Shown here: one piece after another, positions 24,601-33,589 of the stretch
Position numbering within the stretch: the first letter of the stretch is position 1
Layout: each line of letters starts with the position of its first letter
Source of the DNA: Sinohyriopsis cumingii
Taxonomy: Eukaryota > Mollusca > Bivalvia > Unionida > Unionidae
Assembly (NCBI GenBank): GCA_028554795.2
Contig: CM068838.1
Span: 128,623,428-128,687,427, forward strand
Direction of reading: 5' to 3'
Length of the DNA stretch: 64,000 bases
The notes under the pieces: model-generated
Databases searched by the model: none
The model's input: only the letters and a program-made list of their open reading frames with translations
What the model was told of the DNA's origin: nothing
Made by a program: the position numbers and the translations under genes

Positions 24601-25748
24601 CTTCATCAAATACTTCATGCTTTATCATTTCCACAACAAACAAAAAAATTATCCAGGTTGTAAATGGTTTCTGCAGTATGATCAAAATATAAGTTAGCTG
24701 TTTCTGAAGTCAGGCACCACTATCTATGGTTTCTATTTTAAATGACCATCTTTTGTTATGCTGTATTTAAAAGCAAATGAGTCAAATAGTTTTACAACCT
24801 GTATTTATGTAATTCTGGATATATATGCTTAAAGAAAGTGTACTTTTGTAATGGCACGGGGACAGCATGTTGGCATATGATAATATTGTTACCACTTATT
24901 CAATGTAATTAAAATGAGTTTTCACCTTAATCAAATGATAGATCACATGAAAAAGACATAATAAAAAAATAATACTGAGAAATGGATATCTATCTGGAAT
25001 AAATGAGGCTTGGACTTGTTTCAAATTACATACCTGACTGCAAATAATTCACCATATGAATTATTCTTTCCAGTTTATGCTTTCCAACTGTTGGACCTAA
25101 ATGAATATCAGGTATATTTGTGATTGTCAAACCATGTAATGACTTTGGGAGTTGGTAAATTGGAACTGACACTTTCCTAATTGTTGGTGGTTGGTTTGCA
25201 TTATAGAATCCAACTAAAGTAACAAATAATGCATAACCCACAACTATATATCCGACAATTCTGTCTCTTTTCTCCGCAGACATAAACTTTAGTCTTACAG
25301 AATGTTTCAAAATTAGTAGCACTGTGTGGCACAGAACCAATCCAGTAAAAAGTTGAACAACAAACCCAAAAGAAAGAAAGAAAAATATCGTTATCGTATA
25401 TGGCTCAGTTCCAATTAAAAACACAAATGACAAATAACTTAGATTTGCGGAGGCAAGAATCATGAAAAGAACCAATCTCCATCCTTTTGATACGGATGAT
25501 GTGTTTCTAAAACTGGAAGCTAACCCAGCGACATGAAACCGGTCAAAAAGGTGGGAGAGGTTTCTCCAAATTACTATGCCAATAACTATGAAAAACGTCT
25601 GAATCGTCAATGTTATGCCGAATCTCATTAACCTAGCACGTGTTTTATGTCCATAATAGGCACAGAATGCTTGTAATGTGACGAATGAAATCAAAATAAG
25701 AGGTAAAATAATTGCCAAACAGACTTTGACCATTCCTTTAACTTCCAT
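3409..25748 (-). CDS. TMPPE: TMPPE-like transmembrane metallophosphoesterase, five exons, 439 aa
   Basis: Exons on the minus strand are 25748-25034, 24336-24226, 13064-12905, 7929-7790 and 3602-3409. Every junction is GT-AG and the phases match (1,1,2,1), giving 1320 nt including the TAG stop. Residues 1-185 hold about five hydrophobic segments (roughly 8-31, 43-61, 90-113, 118-148, 164-183). The C-terminal half is a calcineurin-like phosphoesterase domain with all signature motifs: DIHLG (214-218), GDLVDG (245-250), GNHE (276-279), AHQP (354-357) and GHTHGG (376-381). Family knowledge: these residues bind two metal ions and hydrolyse phosphoesters; the vertebrate TMPPE protein has a similar length and layout, and its substrate is not known to me. 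The ATG at 25748 opens the only long hydrophobic reading frame and is followed by the first membrane segment. No lesions are visible, so the gene looks functional. Confidence 0.93.
4190..4610. repeat. degenerate tandem repeat in TMPPE intron 4
   Basis: Loose copies of a motif around CTTCAAGTGATGGTCATAA recur near 4190, 4410 and 4570 with spacing of about 170-210 bp. Identity is low, so unit borders are approximate. Confidence 0.4.
5278..5552 (-). mobile_element. SINE family 1 copy
   Basis: Same head and body as the copy at 2481, read on the minus strand: tRNA-like CCTAGTGGTTAGAG and GGTTCTAACAC near 5545-5490. The AC tail is diverged. It lies in TMPPE intron 4. Confidence 0.82.
5640..6790. 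repeat. degenerate ~140-bp tandem repeat with GATGGCCATATTG motifs
   Basis: Repeated blocks contain 'GATGGCTACCATGGTGGCC', 'TCTGATCAGTACCATTTTCA' and 'AGGACCAGCTAGATAT'. About five diverged copies occupy 6225-6790, with an outlier at 5640-5760. A related array in the opposite orientation lies at 58210-59060. Confidence 0.65.
6790..7330. repeat. degenerate ~190-bp tandem repeat
   Basis: Three loose copies share 'CAAACTTTGGTAAATTTC / AAGAAATCATTTTAAA' type segments (6905, 7073, 7210). These direct repeats are typical low-identity intronic repeats; no coding potential is seen. Confidence 0.45.
7790..7929 (-). CDS. TMPPE: TMPPE exon 4: AHQP motif
   Basis: A 140-nt exon. The acceptor is TTTTAG|GTATG at 7929 and the donor is GCTG|GTAGG at 7790. 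It encodes residues 330-375 with ILLAHQPK, the histidine motif of the phosphoesterase fold, and VDLVLA. The first base finishes Arg329 and the last base opens Gly376. Confidence 0.92.
8295..9152 (+). repeat. LTR-like interspersed repeat, copy 1
   Basis: A block beginning TGTTTAGGCTCT and ending ATATACATAACA is matched over its whole length by 11366-12231 in the same orientation. TG...CA ends and a length of about 860 bp suggest a long terminal repeat, but no target duplication was found and no coding region lies between the copies. A third relative starts at 29504. Confidence 0.5.
9588..9667. repeat. (TA)n microsatellite
   Basis: About 40 perfect TA dinucleotides. The apparent open frame across it is an artefact of the dinucleotide run. 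Confidence 0.97.
9771..10030. repeat. ~99-bp tandem repeat, about 2.5 copies
   Basis: Units open with TATCCACAT and contain GTGACAAAGTTTGGA and many TACTGTATA/TATACAGTA palindromes. It abuts the foldback element at 10034. Confidence 0.6.
10034..11276. mobile_element. foldback element with terminal hairpin, copy A
   Basis: A 125-bp inverted repeat (10034-10158; arms read GGTTACTGCATTTGTATGGG and its complement) is followed by TTATTATATGCTCATTTTT. The complement of the latter recurs at 11252-11276, giving terminal inverted repeats about 1.1 kb apart. A second copy in the other orientation lies at 50340-50770 and includes the same hairpin, so the hairpin belongs to the element. No transposase is visible; it is non-autonomous and of unknown superfamily. 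Confidence 0.6.
11366..12231 (+). repeat. LTR-like interspersed repeat, copy 2
   Basis: Co-linear with 8295-9152 (TGTTTAGGCTCT start, ATATACATAA end; shared TCTTTGTCCAAGAATTCTG in the middle). The sequences on both sides, GAGTGTTGT near 11335 and near 12255, resemble each other, pointing to a local duplication rather than a normal short target-site duplication. Confidence 0.5.
12905..13064 (-). CDS. TMPPE: TMPPE exon 3: GNHE motif
   Basis: A 160-nt exon. The acceptor is TTTTCAG|GG at 13064 and the donor is TTCAG|GTAC at 12905. The split codon 276 gives Gly, which completes GNHEYY. It continues with a WIPKLKTLGV segment and ends LAGVDDPTADNF. The entering phase is 1 and the leaving phase is 2. 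It sits between an 11.2-kb and a 5.0-kb intron. Confidence 0.92.
13107..13330. repeat. ~66-bp minisatellite, four copies
   Basis: Units share TTTGTCAAGGTCATTGCAAG and CATTCTCTTATGACA. Two further copies at 14691-14780 lie beyond a LINE remnant, suggesting that the LINE inserted into this array. Confidence 0.75.
13331..14630 (-). mobile_element. CR1/jockey-like LINE, C-terminal and 3' remnant
   Basis: Read on the minus strand from 14630: KVNSSLWLLSQLDKTFSPR, then AYLDYCNTV (a common motif after the reverse-transcriptase core), and further on WNSIPVEIRNAQSVSFFQ, the usual C-terminal motif of such LINEs. The 3' end has AAATAAAG and an ATT microsatellite tail at 13331-13346. Stops and frameshifts break it and everything upstream is missing (5' truncated). 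It interrupts a 66-bp minisatellite. Confidence 0.78.
14063..14535. repeat. 52-bp minisatellite derived from the LINE
   Basis: About nine near-identical 52-bp units (TATCATTTGAATTACCCTAT ... CAGTAATCTAAGTAGGGTTG). Each unit, read on the minus strand, carries the LINE segment coding for YLDYCNTV and GNSND, including the same TAG stop. The array is therefore an amplification of an already mutated piece of the surrounding LINE. Confidence 0.85.
15060..16850. repeat. 48-bp satellite array, homogeneous core with degenerate flanks
   Basis: The core (about 15180-16525) has roughly 28 units of 48 bp: TGACTTGATCATGCTTAAAT, GACCCATCTAAATGTATTCA, ATAATTAC. The flanks at 15060-15180 and 16525-16850 carry older 48-bp relatives (CAGAAGCCTTAATGACCAAT, CTGTAATTACTGAC). 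The array reappears at 17177-17224 and 17545-17640 after two SINE insertions. It lies in TMPPE intron 2. Confidence 0.95.
16851..17176 (-). mobile_element. SINE family 1 copy inside the 48-bp satellite
   Basis: A full-length copy with tRNA head at the right end (CCTAGTGGTTAGAG on minus) and AC tail at the left. It is flanked by AATGACCAATCT on both sides, a 12-bp target-site duplication made from satellite sequence. Confidence 0.92.
17225..17545 (+). mobile_element. SINE family 1 copy, inverted relative to its neighbour
   Basis: It begins TCTGGTGGCCTAGTGGTTAG and ends AATCCAAATCACACACAC. It is flanked by ACAAAAG copies from the satellite. Only about 48 bp of satellite separates it from the oppositely oriented copy at 16851. 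Confidence 0.92.
18117..18276. repeat. 51-bp tandem repeat, three copies
   Basis: Units begin AAATATCTTGTCTTGGTATT and end GTGTTGCCGGT. Because 51 is a multiple of three, a short open frame persists, but nothing suggests translation. Confidence 0.9.
18522..19372. repeat. 39-bp minisatellite, about 22 copies
   Basis: Units read ATAATATAATGGATATAATA then TGGTGTTATATTGCTATCA. Minor variants have ATCATGGATATATAATGG. Extremely AT-rich; in TMPPE intron 2. Confidence 0.95.
20135..20880. repeat. 38-bp minisatellite, about 19 copies
   Basis: Units read AATAACATCAATGATTCCAA then TATGCTGGTACATCATGC. The middle and right copies are more diverged (TTGATT, TTGGTGG variants). Confidence 0.92.
21415..22060 (-). 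pseudogene. pogo-type DDE transposase fossil
   Basis: On the minus strand near 21905-21780 the frame reads IINMDETPL-stop-FDL, then TVNKKGVKSVRI and ITGA. NMDETP is the first catalytic Asp motif of DDE_1 (pogo/Tigger) transposases. A frameshift follows, then LAVSTAGDMLP, the usual next conserved segment, and WIVHVLEK-like sequence. Several stops and frameshifts show it is dead. The lower-coordinate end carries an ATATTTACTTAATATATTG stretch that may be a terminal repeat. It is distinct from the element at 51292. In TMPPE intron 2. Confidence 0.72.
22200..24225. other. TMPPE intron 2, 5' part without recognisable elements
   Basis: AT-rich intronic sequence with a CT stretch near 22461. I see no exon, SINE or tandem array here. 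Confidence 0.5.
24226..24336 (-). CDS. TMPPE: TMPPE exon 2: GDLVDG motif
   Basis: A 111-nt exon too short to stand out as an open frame. The acceptor is TTTCAG|AT at 24336 and the donor is ACAG|GTAAAG at 24226. It encodes DIVAISGDLVDG followed by a helix rich in Asp/Glu and ends in YFVTG. Phase 1 at both sides matches its neighbours. Asp246 and Asp249 are expected metal ligands or nearby residues. Confidence 0.92.
25034..25748 (-). CDS. TMPPE: TMPPE exon 1: membrane region and first metal motif
   Basis: This exon encodes residues 1-238 plus the first base of codon 239. It contains all membrane segments and the Asp214/His216 pair of the first phosphoesterase motif. The donor is TCAG|GTATGT, with the exon ending at 25034. 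A cysteine- and aromatic-rich stretch marks the first membrane helix, and basic residues (KTRAR, residues 35-39) follow it. Confidence 0.95.
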
Positions 25749-25878
25749 GTTTGTTTACATACACCGCTTACAACACGGAAAAGTACAGTTAGGTTAATAT
25801 TATTTTTAAACCGCGAAACCGTGTGTTGTAGTCAGACCCAGTAAACGAAGACCCGGAAGGCTTGCGTGTCTCACGGAG
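25749..25878 (-). promoter_or_regulatory. probable 5' UTR/promoter stretch of TMPPE
   Basis: This 130-bp interval between the start codon and the MITE is richer in CG dinucleotides (CCGCGAAACCG, GACCCGG) than the rest of the window. No TATA box or initiator can be assigned with confidence. Confidence 0.35.
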
Positions 25879-26763
25879 TAGTCCGAGTTTCCTCTGACCC
25901 TTGTCACCCCATTTTTGATATTTGGACATTTATGTTGGGGTATAGGGTCAGAGTCCATTCCCTATCGAAAAGTTGGAATTCGCCGACACCATTTGGTGTA
26001 GGCATGGGTTAGCCGCTTGCTAGCCGACCCAGCAAACTTGAACGACCTTTCGTCAAGATATACCCACAGGGGCTCGTATCGTTGCTTACAATCGACCGGT
26101 CATACATGTACTATGTATTTATTATATAGTACATGTATGACCGGTCGATTGTAAGTAACGATACGAGCCCCTGTGGATATACCTTCATGAAATTGACAGG
26201 ATTATGATTTATTTTCTCAGAAATCGTGAGCATAGCATTCGCCATGTCTTTAATCCGCTGACAGACGAGACCAAAGTGCGCCGTTGCTAAAATTTGACCT
26301 GGATCTGGTCATTTATATCCCGAGTCACATGACTTTACAAATCGAGAAACTAATATGTCAATGACATCAGAGGTTATATAGTCACGTGATATCGACAATA
26401 CATTTCCAGAGTTGTTATACATAGAATTTGGGCATATTATATAGAAGTCACTTAAATGTTTATAAATAAATATAATGCACACTTAATTCTCAACATATTT
26501 ATTCTGAGAACACGACCAGAAACTTGTCGGTATCGCAGCAGGGTGAAGAAAACCATTTTCAAGAAGTACCGAGCACGTGTCAGCGATATTTTTGTTGGTG
26601 TCACGTGACTACCACATTGACATGTGCTCTCTACCCCATGCCTACACCAAATGGTGTCGGCGAATTCCAACTTTTCGATAAGGAATGGACTCTGACCCTA
26701 CACCCCAACATAAATGTCCAAACATCAAAAATGGGGTGACAAGGTCAGAGGAAACTTGGACTA
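25879..26763. mobile_element. foldback MITE with ~125-bp terminal inverted repeats, TA flanks
   Basis: The left arm 25881-26008 (GTCCGAGTTTCCTCTGACC, later GAATTCGCCGACACCATTTG) is matched in reverse by 26635-26761, with few differences. Both ends carry TA, fitting a TA target-site duplication as for Tc1/mariner-like MITEs. No coding region lies inside. It sits 131 bp upstream of the TMPPE start codon. Confidence 0.85.
26058..26181. repeat. internal near-perfect palindrome within the MITE
   Basis: Arms of about 55 bp (CCACAGGGGCTCGTATCGTT, CGACCGGTCATACATGTACT and their complement) surround a short AT loop near 26115-26126. With the outer arms this makes a palindrome nested in an inverted repeat. 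Confidence 0.88.
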
Positions 26764-28346
26764 ACCCACCCCCACCCCCGAGAAGCCATGTTTTCGTAGA
26801 AAATATGTAAAGATATCTGTGCTATCAAATTACCGTTGTCCAGACATTATTATCTCCCTTGAGATCGAATCATCAGATACCAATAATAATACTAAACTAG
26901 ATGAAGAAAAACTGATACATATAACGGTTACTGTATTTGCATTGATATTTCACTCATGTTTATCAATGGTGATGGTGAAAATCAAGATACAAAGATACAC
27001 ATGTAACCGCCACTGAAAACATGTACAAATTTCTTTTAAACTTGTACAAAACTTGTATAATTATCCAACCAGGATATCAAAACGCCCTGGTTTTACACAT
27101 GTAAAGCTGTTGAAAATAAGCCCTTCATATGCATAATTTGTAATATACAATGTACTATATCCACCCCATTTGTATCATTCTTAATGATCACAACAGTAGA
27201 GAACGGCTATCCTGCTCATCAAAGATACTGTTACAGTGGCATCGAATTACGACAAAACAGAATTTGGAAGTTACGTGAGTTTTGTTGTAGATAGATATAT
27301 AACATTTATCACCATGTTGATCAGTCCCAACAAGAAACATTACCATACTGCAATACGTGCGACAATATGTACAAGGAATTCGTACACAACATGCCTTTTG
27401 CACGAATGTGTCTGCTTCCATTAATGATCTGATGACTTTGATTTACAGTTCATGCATTATGCTTGCATCGATAGTTCTACTGTGAATGAAGTCTCATTAA
27501 AACAATACGCAAAATATAAACACAGCAAACACATATCTGTCTACAAATACAATGGTGTAAATTATAAACACACCAAACTGTCTACAAATACAATGGTGTC
27601 AATTATAAACACACCAAACTGTCTACAAATACAATAGTTTTAGCCATGTATTGTTAAACTTTGTTTGCATTCCAAGTTTAATTAGGGTTTTAGTGGTATC
27701 CGAAACGCACAGAAGGTTTGATGGTACCTACCCATACACCGTAACTGTATTGCACATTCCTACTCCTTTAGTCTATTTTTTTAAATAGGTTTAACTAAGA
27801 ATACTACCTGTAGATCAGCAAACTATACAATTTCTTCGCGTTGCATGTACAAAAGCAATCAGTAATACAAAACACATGTATACTTTGTACTGCAAATCTA
27901 TAATTTAGGTGACCTGGAAATTGCGCTATGAGAGTAATGTAACATTAAAGTGTGTCTTGTTATTATTAGCGGGGAAAAAACAATGCTCAAGAATTAATTG
28001 TTTGTATGTATGTATTACAAAATTATCCCCATCAACTAACTCTGTATATACAAGGCCCGATTAAAAAGTTAACAGGTCTTGCAGCAATTTCAAAAAGCGT
28101 TCCTCTTCCCAGTACAATTTACATGCGTTGAAGGGATCACGACACGACGCGGAACCCTTATCAGCTGCGCTATTTGATCCGCTTTTAATTCAGGCTTGTA
28201 TACATACATATAATATAATAGATCACTTTTACCCCTGCACCTCACTTCTGGACTTTCAAGGCTATTACAACTGCTGTCAGTACTGTAGATCTAGCTAGGG
28301 GACAAAACAATGATTAGCGCTTGTTTTCAACATTTAATTTGCAAGT

Positions 28347-28349
<3 letters not shown>
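26764..28349. other. intergenic, only a small tandem repeat
   Basis: No gene seen. At 27538-27637 a 41-bp unit (AACTGTCTACAAATACAATG...) occurs three times. Confidence 0.55.

Positions 28350-28382
<33 letters not shown>
28350..28382. repeat. (GA)n microsatellite
   Basis: About 16 GA repeats. Confidence 0.95.
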
Positions 28383-28387
<5 letters not shown>

Positions 28388-28754
28388 TAAATGTATTATA
28401 CAGCAAATACACTATTCACTTTTTCAACAAAACTAACCATTGACGATCAGGCCAGTTTCCTGCAATAAGTGCTCAAATCCAGCTGACGCTCCACTATTCC
28501 GAAACTAATGACACACTACAATCTATTTCCAGAACATTTAGTCAATCAATCCTTCAAACAAAAACTTACAATAACAAATACTCAGATAAGAATAAAATTC
28601 TGAATAAAAATCAGACTCAGGTTGGTTCGGTTTTGGTCTTGTACGGCAAAGCATCGCTATTAGGTTCTTTAGTGTTGAGGCAACTACGGGTAAAGTGATT
28701 TGCCCAGGTACGCATCTTCGTTTGGGTCAAGAGTCAAGAACACTAACCGATTTT

Positions 28755-28933
28755 ACTTGCATCTCTCTTTCTATTTTTTGTATGTGCATTACATTTGTCG
28801 CTCTTCCATTTTTCTTTCTTCCTTTTCCTTTTGCATTTGCATTTGCTTTAGCATGTCTTCTCTTTCTCTTCCTTTTTCTTCCTTTGTGTTTGAATTTCTC
28901 TTTCCTCTTTTTGAATTTGTCCCTCCCTCCCTC

Positions 28934-28978
<45 letters not shown>

Positions 28979-29110
28979 CTGCATTTTAATTTCAATTTCT
29001 TTCTCTTCTTGTTGAAATTGTCTCTCTGTTTCTTCTCTTTGAATTTGTCTCTCTATTCCCGCATTTTGCATTTCAAACTCAATTTTTTTCCCAACTCCAT
29101 TTCATTTTCA
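28755..29110. repeat. pyrimidine-rich tract with (CT)n core
   Basis: A stretch dominated by TTTCTCTT-like words on the plus strand, with a pure CT run at 28937-28974. Long open frames on both strands come from this composition bias. Confidence 0.9.
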
Positions 29111-29503
29111 TATTTTAATTTCAATCCCATAACTTGCAAGTTAGAGCCAGAAGAAGACCTACTAATCAAACCCAAATCACATTTGTCCAAAATGTTCTTT
29201 TCTACCAAATATTGAACCAAAATATTTTTATTTCTTGTTTTAACAAAGATGGCTTATCCTCCGAAAGATCATTTTCTGTCAAGTTGGAGCAGTTCATCCT
29301 TTCATCTAACCGTTCCTGGGTAGGATTTAAAATAAAGTTCTCCACGTTAGATGACATTGTGAAGGCATGATGGTTTCACCATGTAAACTGTAAAGACTAG
29401 GGACTAAGAAAATAAAAACAAATATAAAAAAAATTCAATAAAGAAATTCTAATTTCTGTTAAATATTCTAAAATTCGTATCCCAGACGAAATCCCACAAT
29501 TTC

Positions 29504-30000
29504 TGTTACGACTCTATATTCCTAAAAAAAAGTAACAGAAAGAAGGAAAATCACAAGTTTTGTAAAAAGTAAAAAAATAATTTAATTATCAAAGCCATAC
29601 ATGAAAATGTGAGAGGAACTTACCGTATTATGAAATTATTCCAAAATAATCCTAATAAAGTTCTTTGAAAGTCCAAAAGAAAATTTCCATATAAATTTCA
29701 AAACCGGAAATGGACTGGTGTGCCAGGAATCGTGACGATGTCAAGTTAGCATTGTCCAGAACTCCTTTGAATAATTCACAATAGTTCCAAAATAATATTA
29801 TAGTCGAAATAATGAGCACTTTCTGTTTCCGCTGAACAGTCCAAACAAAAGTCTTTCCTCTCTAATAATATCTAAGTACAACATAAAACACGTTTGTAGA
29901 CTTACAACAGGAACACAAGAAATGTGAATGACTCCAAAACTAGGAATGAACCCGACGGAACAGTTCCCTCCTTATATACACCTTCTATTTTTTAAAGGTT
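29504..30000 (+). repeat. diverged relative of the LTR-like repeat
   Basis: It begins TGTTACGACTC, followed by AGTAACAGAA and CACAAGTTTTGTAAA, in the same order as the blocks at 8295 and 11366. The relation is weak after about 250 bp, so the right border is a guess. Confidence 0.35.
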
Positions 30001-30269
30001 TTAGTGACATCAAACGCAAACAGCGTGCAAAACCGCACTGAAACATGTACATATAAACTACCTGATCTTTGCAATCAAGTTCAGGAGGCATGTCCCCTTT
30101 CAGAATTAGATGATCTAAAAATTACATGCAATTTAGTGAATTTTGTTATTGTAACCCCCCCCCCAAAAAAAAAAAACAACATTCCAGCGAATTCACCGAA
30201 TCTTGTTGCCACAACGTAATATAACAACGTTGGTATAACTATGAAACATCGTTGCTGCAACGTTAAATT

Positions 30270-30555
30270 GTGTGTGTGTGTATGTGTGTGTTGGATTTTT
30301 AACGTAGTGACAGTTTAGAGTTATGTCCAGCACTGGTGCATCATGCCGCAGACATATAGCATGATGTCCCACCTAGTCACATTATCCTGACACCAGGCCG
30401 ACCAGTCCTAACACTAAACTCTTAATGCTGAGCGCCTAGCGAGGCAGCTGTTAGTACCATTCTTTTAGGTCTTTGGTATGACTTGGCCGGTGTTCGAACC
30501 CGCGACCTCCCGCATTCGAGACGGACGCTCTAACCACTAGGCCACCGGAGCGGTC
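30270..30555 (-). mobile_element. SINE family 1 copy
   Basis: The best preserved tRNA-like head in the window: minus strand CCGGTGGCCTAGTGGTTAGA and GGGTTCGAACACC, both pol III boxes recognisable. It ends leftward in a GT/AC run. It has a short internal deletion after the tail (TTTAACGTAG joined to TGACAG). Confidence 0.9.
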
Positions 30556-31329
30556 TGTTTGCTGGGAAAATCATACTCGTCCACAATTATCTCCAAAACG
30601 CCAAGAGAAATGAATGCAAAGATTATATAATAGTTTTAATTTCTTTTTAGCTCTGATATTTCCATGCTTAATAATATGCATTATATTTCATCTTGGATTT
30701 AATGTTTATACTCTCACATCAAAGCTATGTCTTTACCATATTTAACTCTGGAAATTGAGCATTTCATTTTGTCAGTAATTTTATTTATATAAATTGCTTG
30801 CTACATTATATTTAAAAAAATACTATTTAAAGTGTATGTTGCTTTTTTAAATACAGAAAATATACTCTCACAAAACAAAACTCAGCGAAATTAAGGCCTG
30901 GTTAGCACAAAAATGTTAACTGCCTTTTCCATGGCAATGTACTCCTAGCTGCGGTAAAACTTTTAATGCAGGGCCAAAGGTGAAGCAGATGACATGTCAG
31001 CAGTGCAACTGAATTCTATCAGTTTTATGATGCTTTTGAATCATGCGTTATATATCGATTTTTTTTTCAATTTTTTTATATCGAATTCTAAGGCAATATT
31101 CTATGTTCTTTCACACAAAAGTGTCCGGTGGAAAAAGGATAACCTTCTCTCAGACCGTTGACAAATAACAATCTGTATAGTCAATTCTCGTTGAAACAAC
31201 ATTTATTATAACGGAATATTCTCATTCTTTCTAAAATGTATGAGAACAAATGTGTTCGATGGTAAATGTTATCTTAATGTTACCGAATGTTCAGGTTCCG
31301 GAAATACTATTTCATATATTTTAAATACA

Positions 31330-32099
31330 AATAAATGTAAATTAAAATAGGAAAACAAGCTTGTGCAGCAAATACAGTCCTAAGAGAATAGTTCAATAGG
31401 ATATCATGATTTAGAAATGCTGGAATCTACAAACGAATTTGAAAGTATTGGAAAAGAAAAGCTTTGAAGAAGTTTTATTAGATTCAGAGTAAAATTGACA
31501 GAAGAGGAGGAGAAACCAACAAGATACTTTGGCTATCTAGAAAATAAAAACTGTGTGAATCAAATAAATGCAAATTTAATTAAAGATGAAAATAAATCTA
31601 TTAATAGTCAGTCTGATATTCTAGGGGAAATAAAAGAGTATTCTAATAACATGAATATTAAGAAAAAAAGAGGTATAATTGTGGACTTATAAGACCTTAT
31701 AAAAAATTCCAAGGATTAACCAAGAGCAATCGTTAAGACTAGAGGAAACAGTTACCAAAGTAGAAGTATCTAATTGCTTGAAAAATATGAAAAATAGCAA
31801 AAGCTCAGGATCAAATGATTTCGCATATGAATTTTTGAAAGTTTTTGGGATTGACATTGCTGAATTTGTAATTGGAACAATTAATCAAGCATATGAAACT
31901 GGGTCATTCTCAGTTGTTTTGAGACAAGGCATTATAACTTGCATACCCAAGGAGAAGAATTCCAAAACTGCACCCAAGGAACTGGCGTCCAATTTCTCTA
32001 CTTAATATTATATAAATATTAGCATTAGGATGTGTTGCAAACGAATTAAGTCAGTACCGAACGAAATAATATCCAACGACCAAACTGGTTATGTAAATG
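31330..32099 (+). mobile_element. L1-like LINE fragment (linker and start of reverse transcriptase)
   Basis: Conceptual pieces in order: EEEEKPTRYFGYLENKN (linker before the RT), LKNMKNSKSSGSNDFAYEFLK (the first conserved RT segment), RQGIITCIPKE, a frameshift, then ISLLN, and RIKSVPNEIISNDQTGYVNG. Several stops and frameshifts interrupt it. The fragment ends in a TA/CA microsatellite; the catalytic RT core is absent. Confidence 0.8.
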
Positions 32100-32211
<112 letters not shown>

Positions 32212-32239
32212 GGTGGAACAACCACTATGATCGTCACGT

Positions 32240-33106
32240 TTACAATAACTATAAATAAATGTTGTATCTGAAAAAAGGTCTCATGTTCTTGCTCATTTTT
32301 TTTTAATTTTTTAATTTTTATTTTTTAATTTTTTTATTTTTATAAATACTATATAATATTTCAACTGGTTTGAATTAGCCTGGTGTTTGCTTTGAATTCG
32401 CCAGTAATTTGGTCCAATAGTCATAGTCCAATTCAGCATGCATTCGTTCCTTACAACATTGAAAATTAAAATTGAAGTGTAAATGAAAATAGCCGTTGAA
32501 TAGTATCACCTGTTTTCGATTTATTGACTGTTGCTGGATATTAAAGACCAAGAAGCGCACGCGCATTTCATGTAGGCGGTTTAAGTCTAACGAATGTACC
32601 CATCATTGACTTCTCGTCCGAAATAAGTTTCGGTATTCAGTATTTATTTATTTTAAATTTATTTATTTGAAGGGATTCTAGTGTAATTTTTATATATATT
32701 TTTAACAGCTAAAGGTTTACAAACAATAGATAAGCGTTCTTCATGTTGGCTTGTTTGCTGCATTTTTGACTGAAAGATAACGGGTCGGTGACGCGGTGTA
32801 TGGTTAAACTTAATGCCATTCATTATTTCTTGATTTAAGAGGCTTTAGTTCCGTAAAGGTTTCATGAACATGGTGCAACGTTGTCTTTCGCGCTTAGAGG
32901 TGCTATTATACAATGATAGTGTTTATTACATCTATATAGGTCAAGCTGACCTAATTTGTAATTGTATACAGCAAATGCTACATACACTTTAACCCTTTGA
33001 AGTTTTAAAGTGCTTTTTATATTATTGGTGGCAAGGCTGACCTTGTTGAATACATGAAGTTCAATATGAATGTCTAAAAGTCAGTTTAATAGTAGATCAA
33101 CAATTT
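32240..33106. other. intergenic, no element recognised
   Basis: T-rich run at 32300-32345, then more CG-containing sequence around 32550-32800 (GCGCACGCGC, GACGCGG). The latter could hold a promoter or 5' exon for the JmjC gene about 3 kb downstream, but nothing in the sequence proves it. Confidence 0.3.
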
Positions 33107-33113
33107 GGTATTT

Positions 33114-33580
33114 TCTTTTTTTTTTCCTGACATTACAGGTGGTGTACTTCAACAGTGCTTGACACTATTTGTGCTTGAGTTTTTAACAATTTACTCTCAG
33201 AAAATTGGGCTGCAAGTTATTAATAAATTTAATTTGACTGACTCTTGTATGCAGATTGTATGTAAAATTTCACTTCTTTTGGCCCATGGTATTAAATCCT
33301 TCAGAACACTCACTGTTATTTTTTAGTATTTATCCCTGTCAGAACAGAACATGTGTATCCATTGGTTATTGACGGGTTTTTGATGAATTTGTGAAAGGCA
33401 GCACCACCCCAAGGTAAGGCAGTTCCTAGTGATATCTCACTGTCTGGATGATTTCCATGTGTTACTCTTACCTTGGGGTAATCATAATGCTGCCTTCCAC
33501 AGCAGTTTCAGTTTATAATACTTCAGCACAAATCGTGCCTCGTACAGTTGGTCTCCACCACCAGTAATGTCAGAAAAAAG
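33114..33580. repeat. nested inverted repeat (foldback element)
   Basis: The outer arms 33114-33180 and 33523-33580 share TTCTGACATTAC, GGTGGTG and TTTGTGCTTGAGT-type sequence in opposite orientation. An inner pair at 33395-33423 and 33468-33498 shares GGCAGCA and CCCCAAGGTAAG. No coding sequence inside; likely a non-autonomous element. Confidence 0.6.
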
Positions 33581-33589
33581 ATGGATGAC

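Noticed and set aside
28700..29215. Long open frames rich in Ser/Leu/Phe and, on the other strand, Arg/Glu
   Set aside because: They follow from the pyrimidine-rich tract and its CT microsatellite; no domain is visible.
30270..30555. Possible genuine tRNA genes in the heads of the SINE copies
   Set aside because: A and B boxes are present, but acceptor stems do not pair and each head continues into a shared SINE body.
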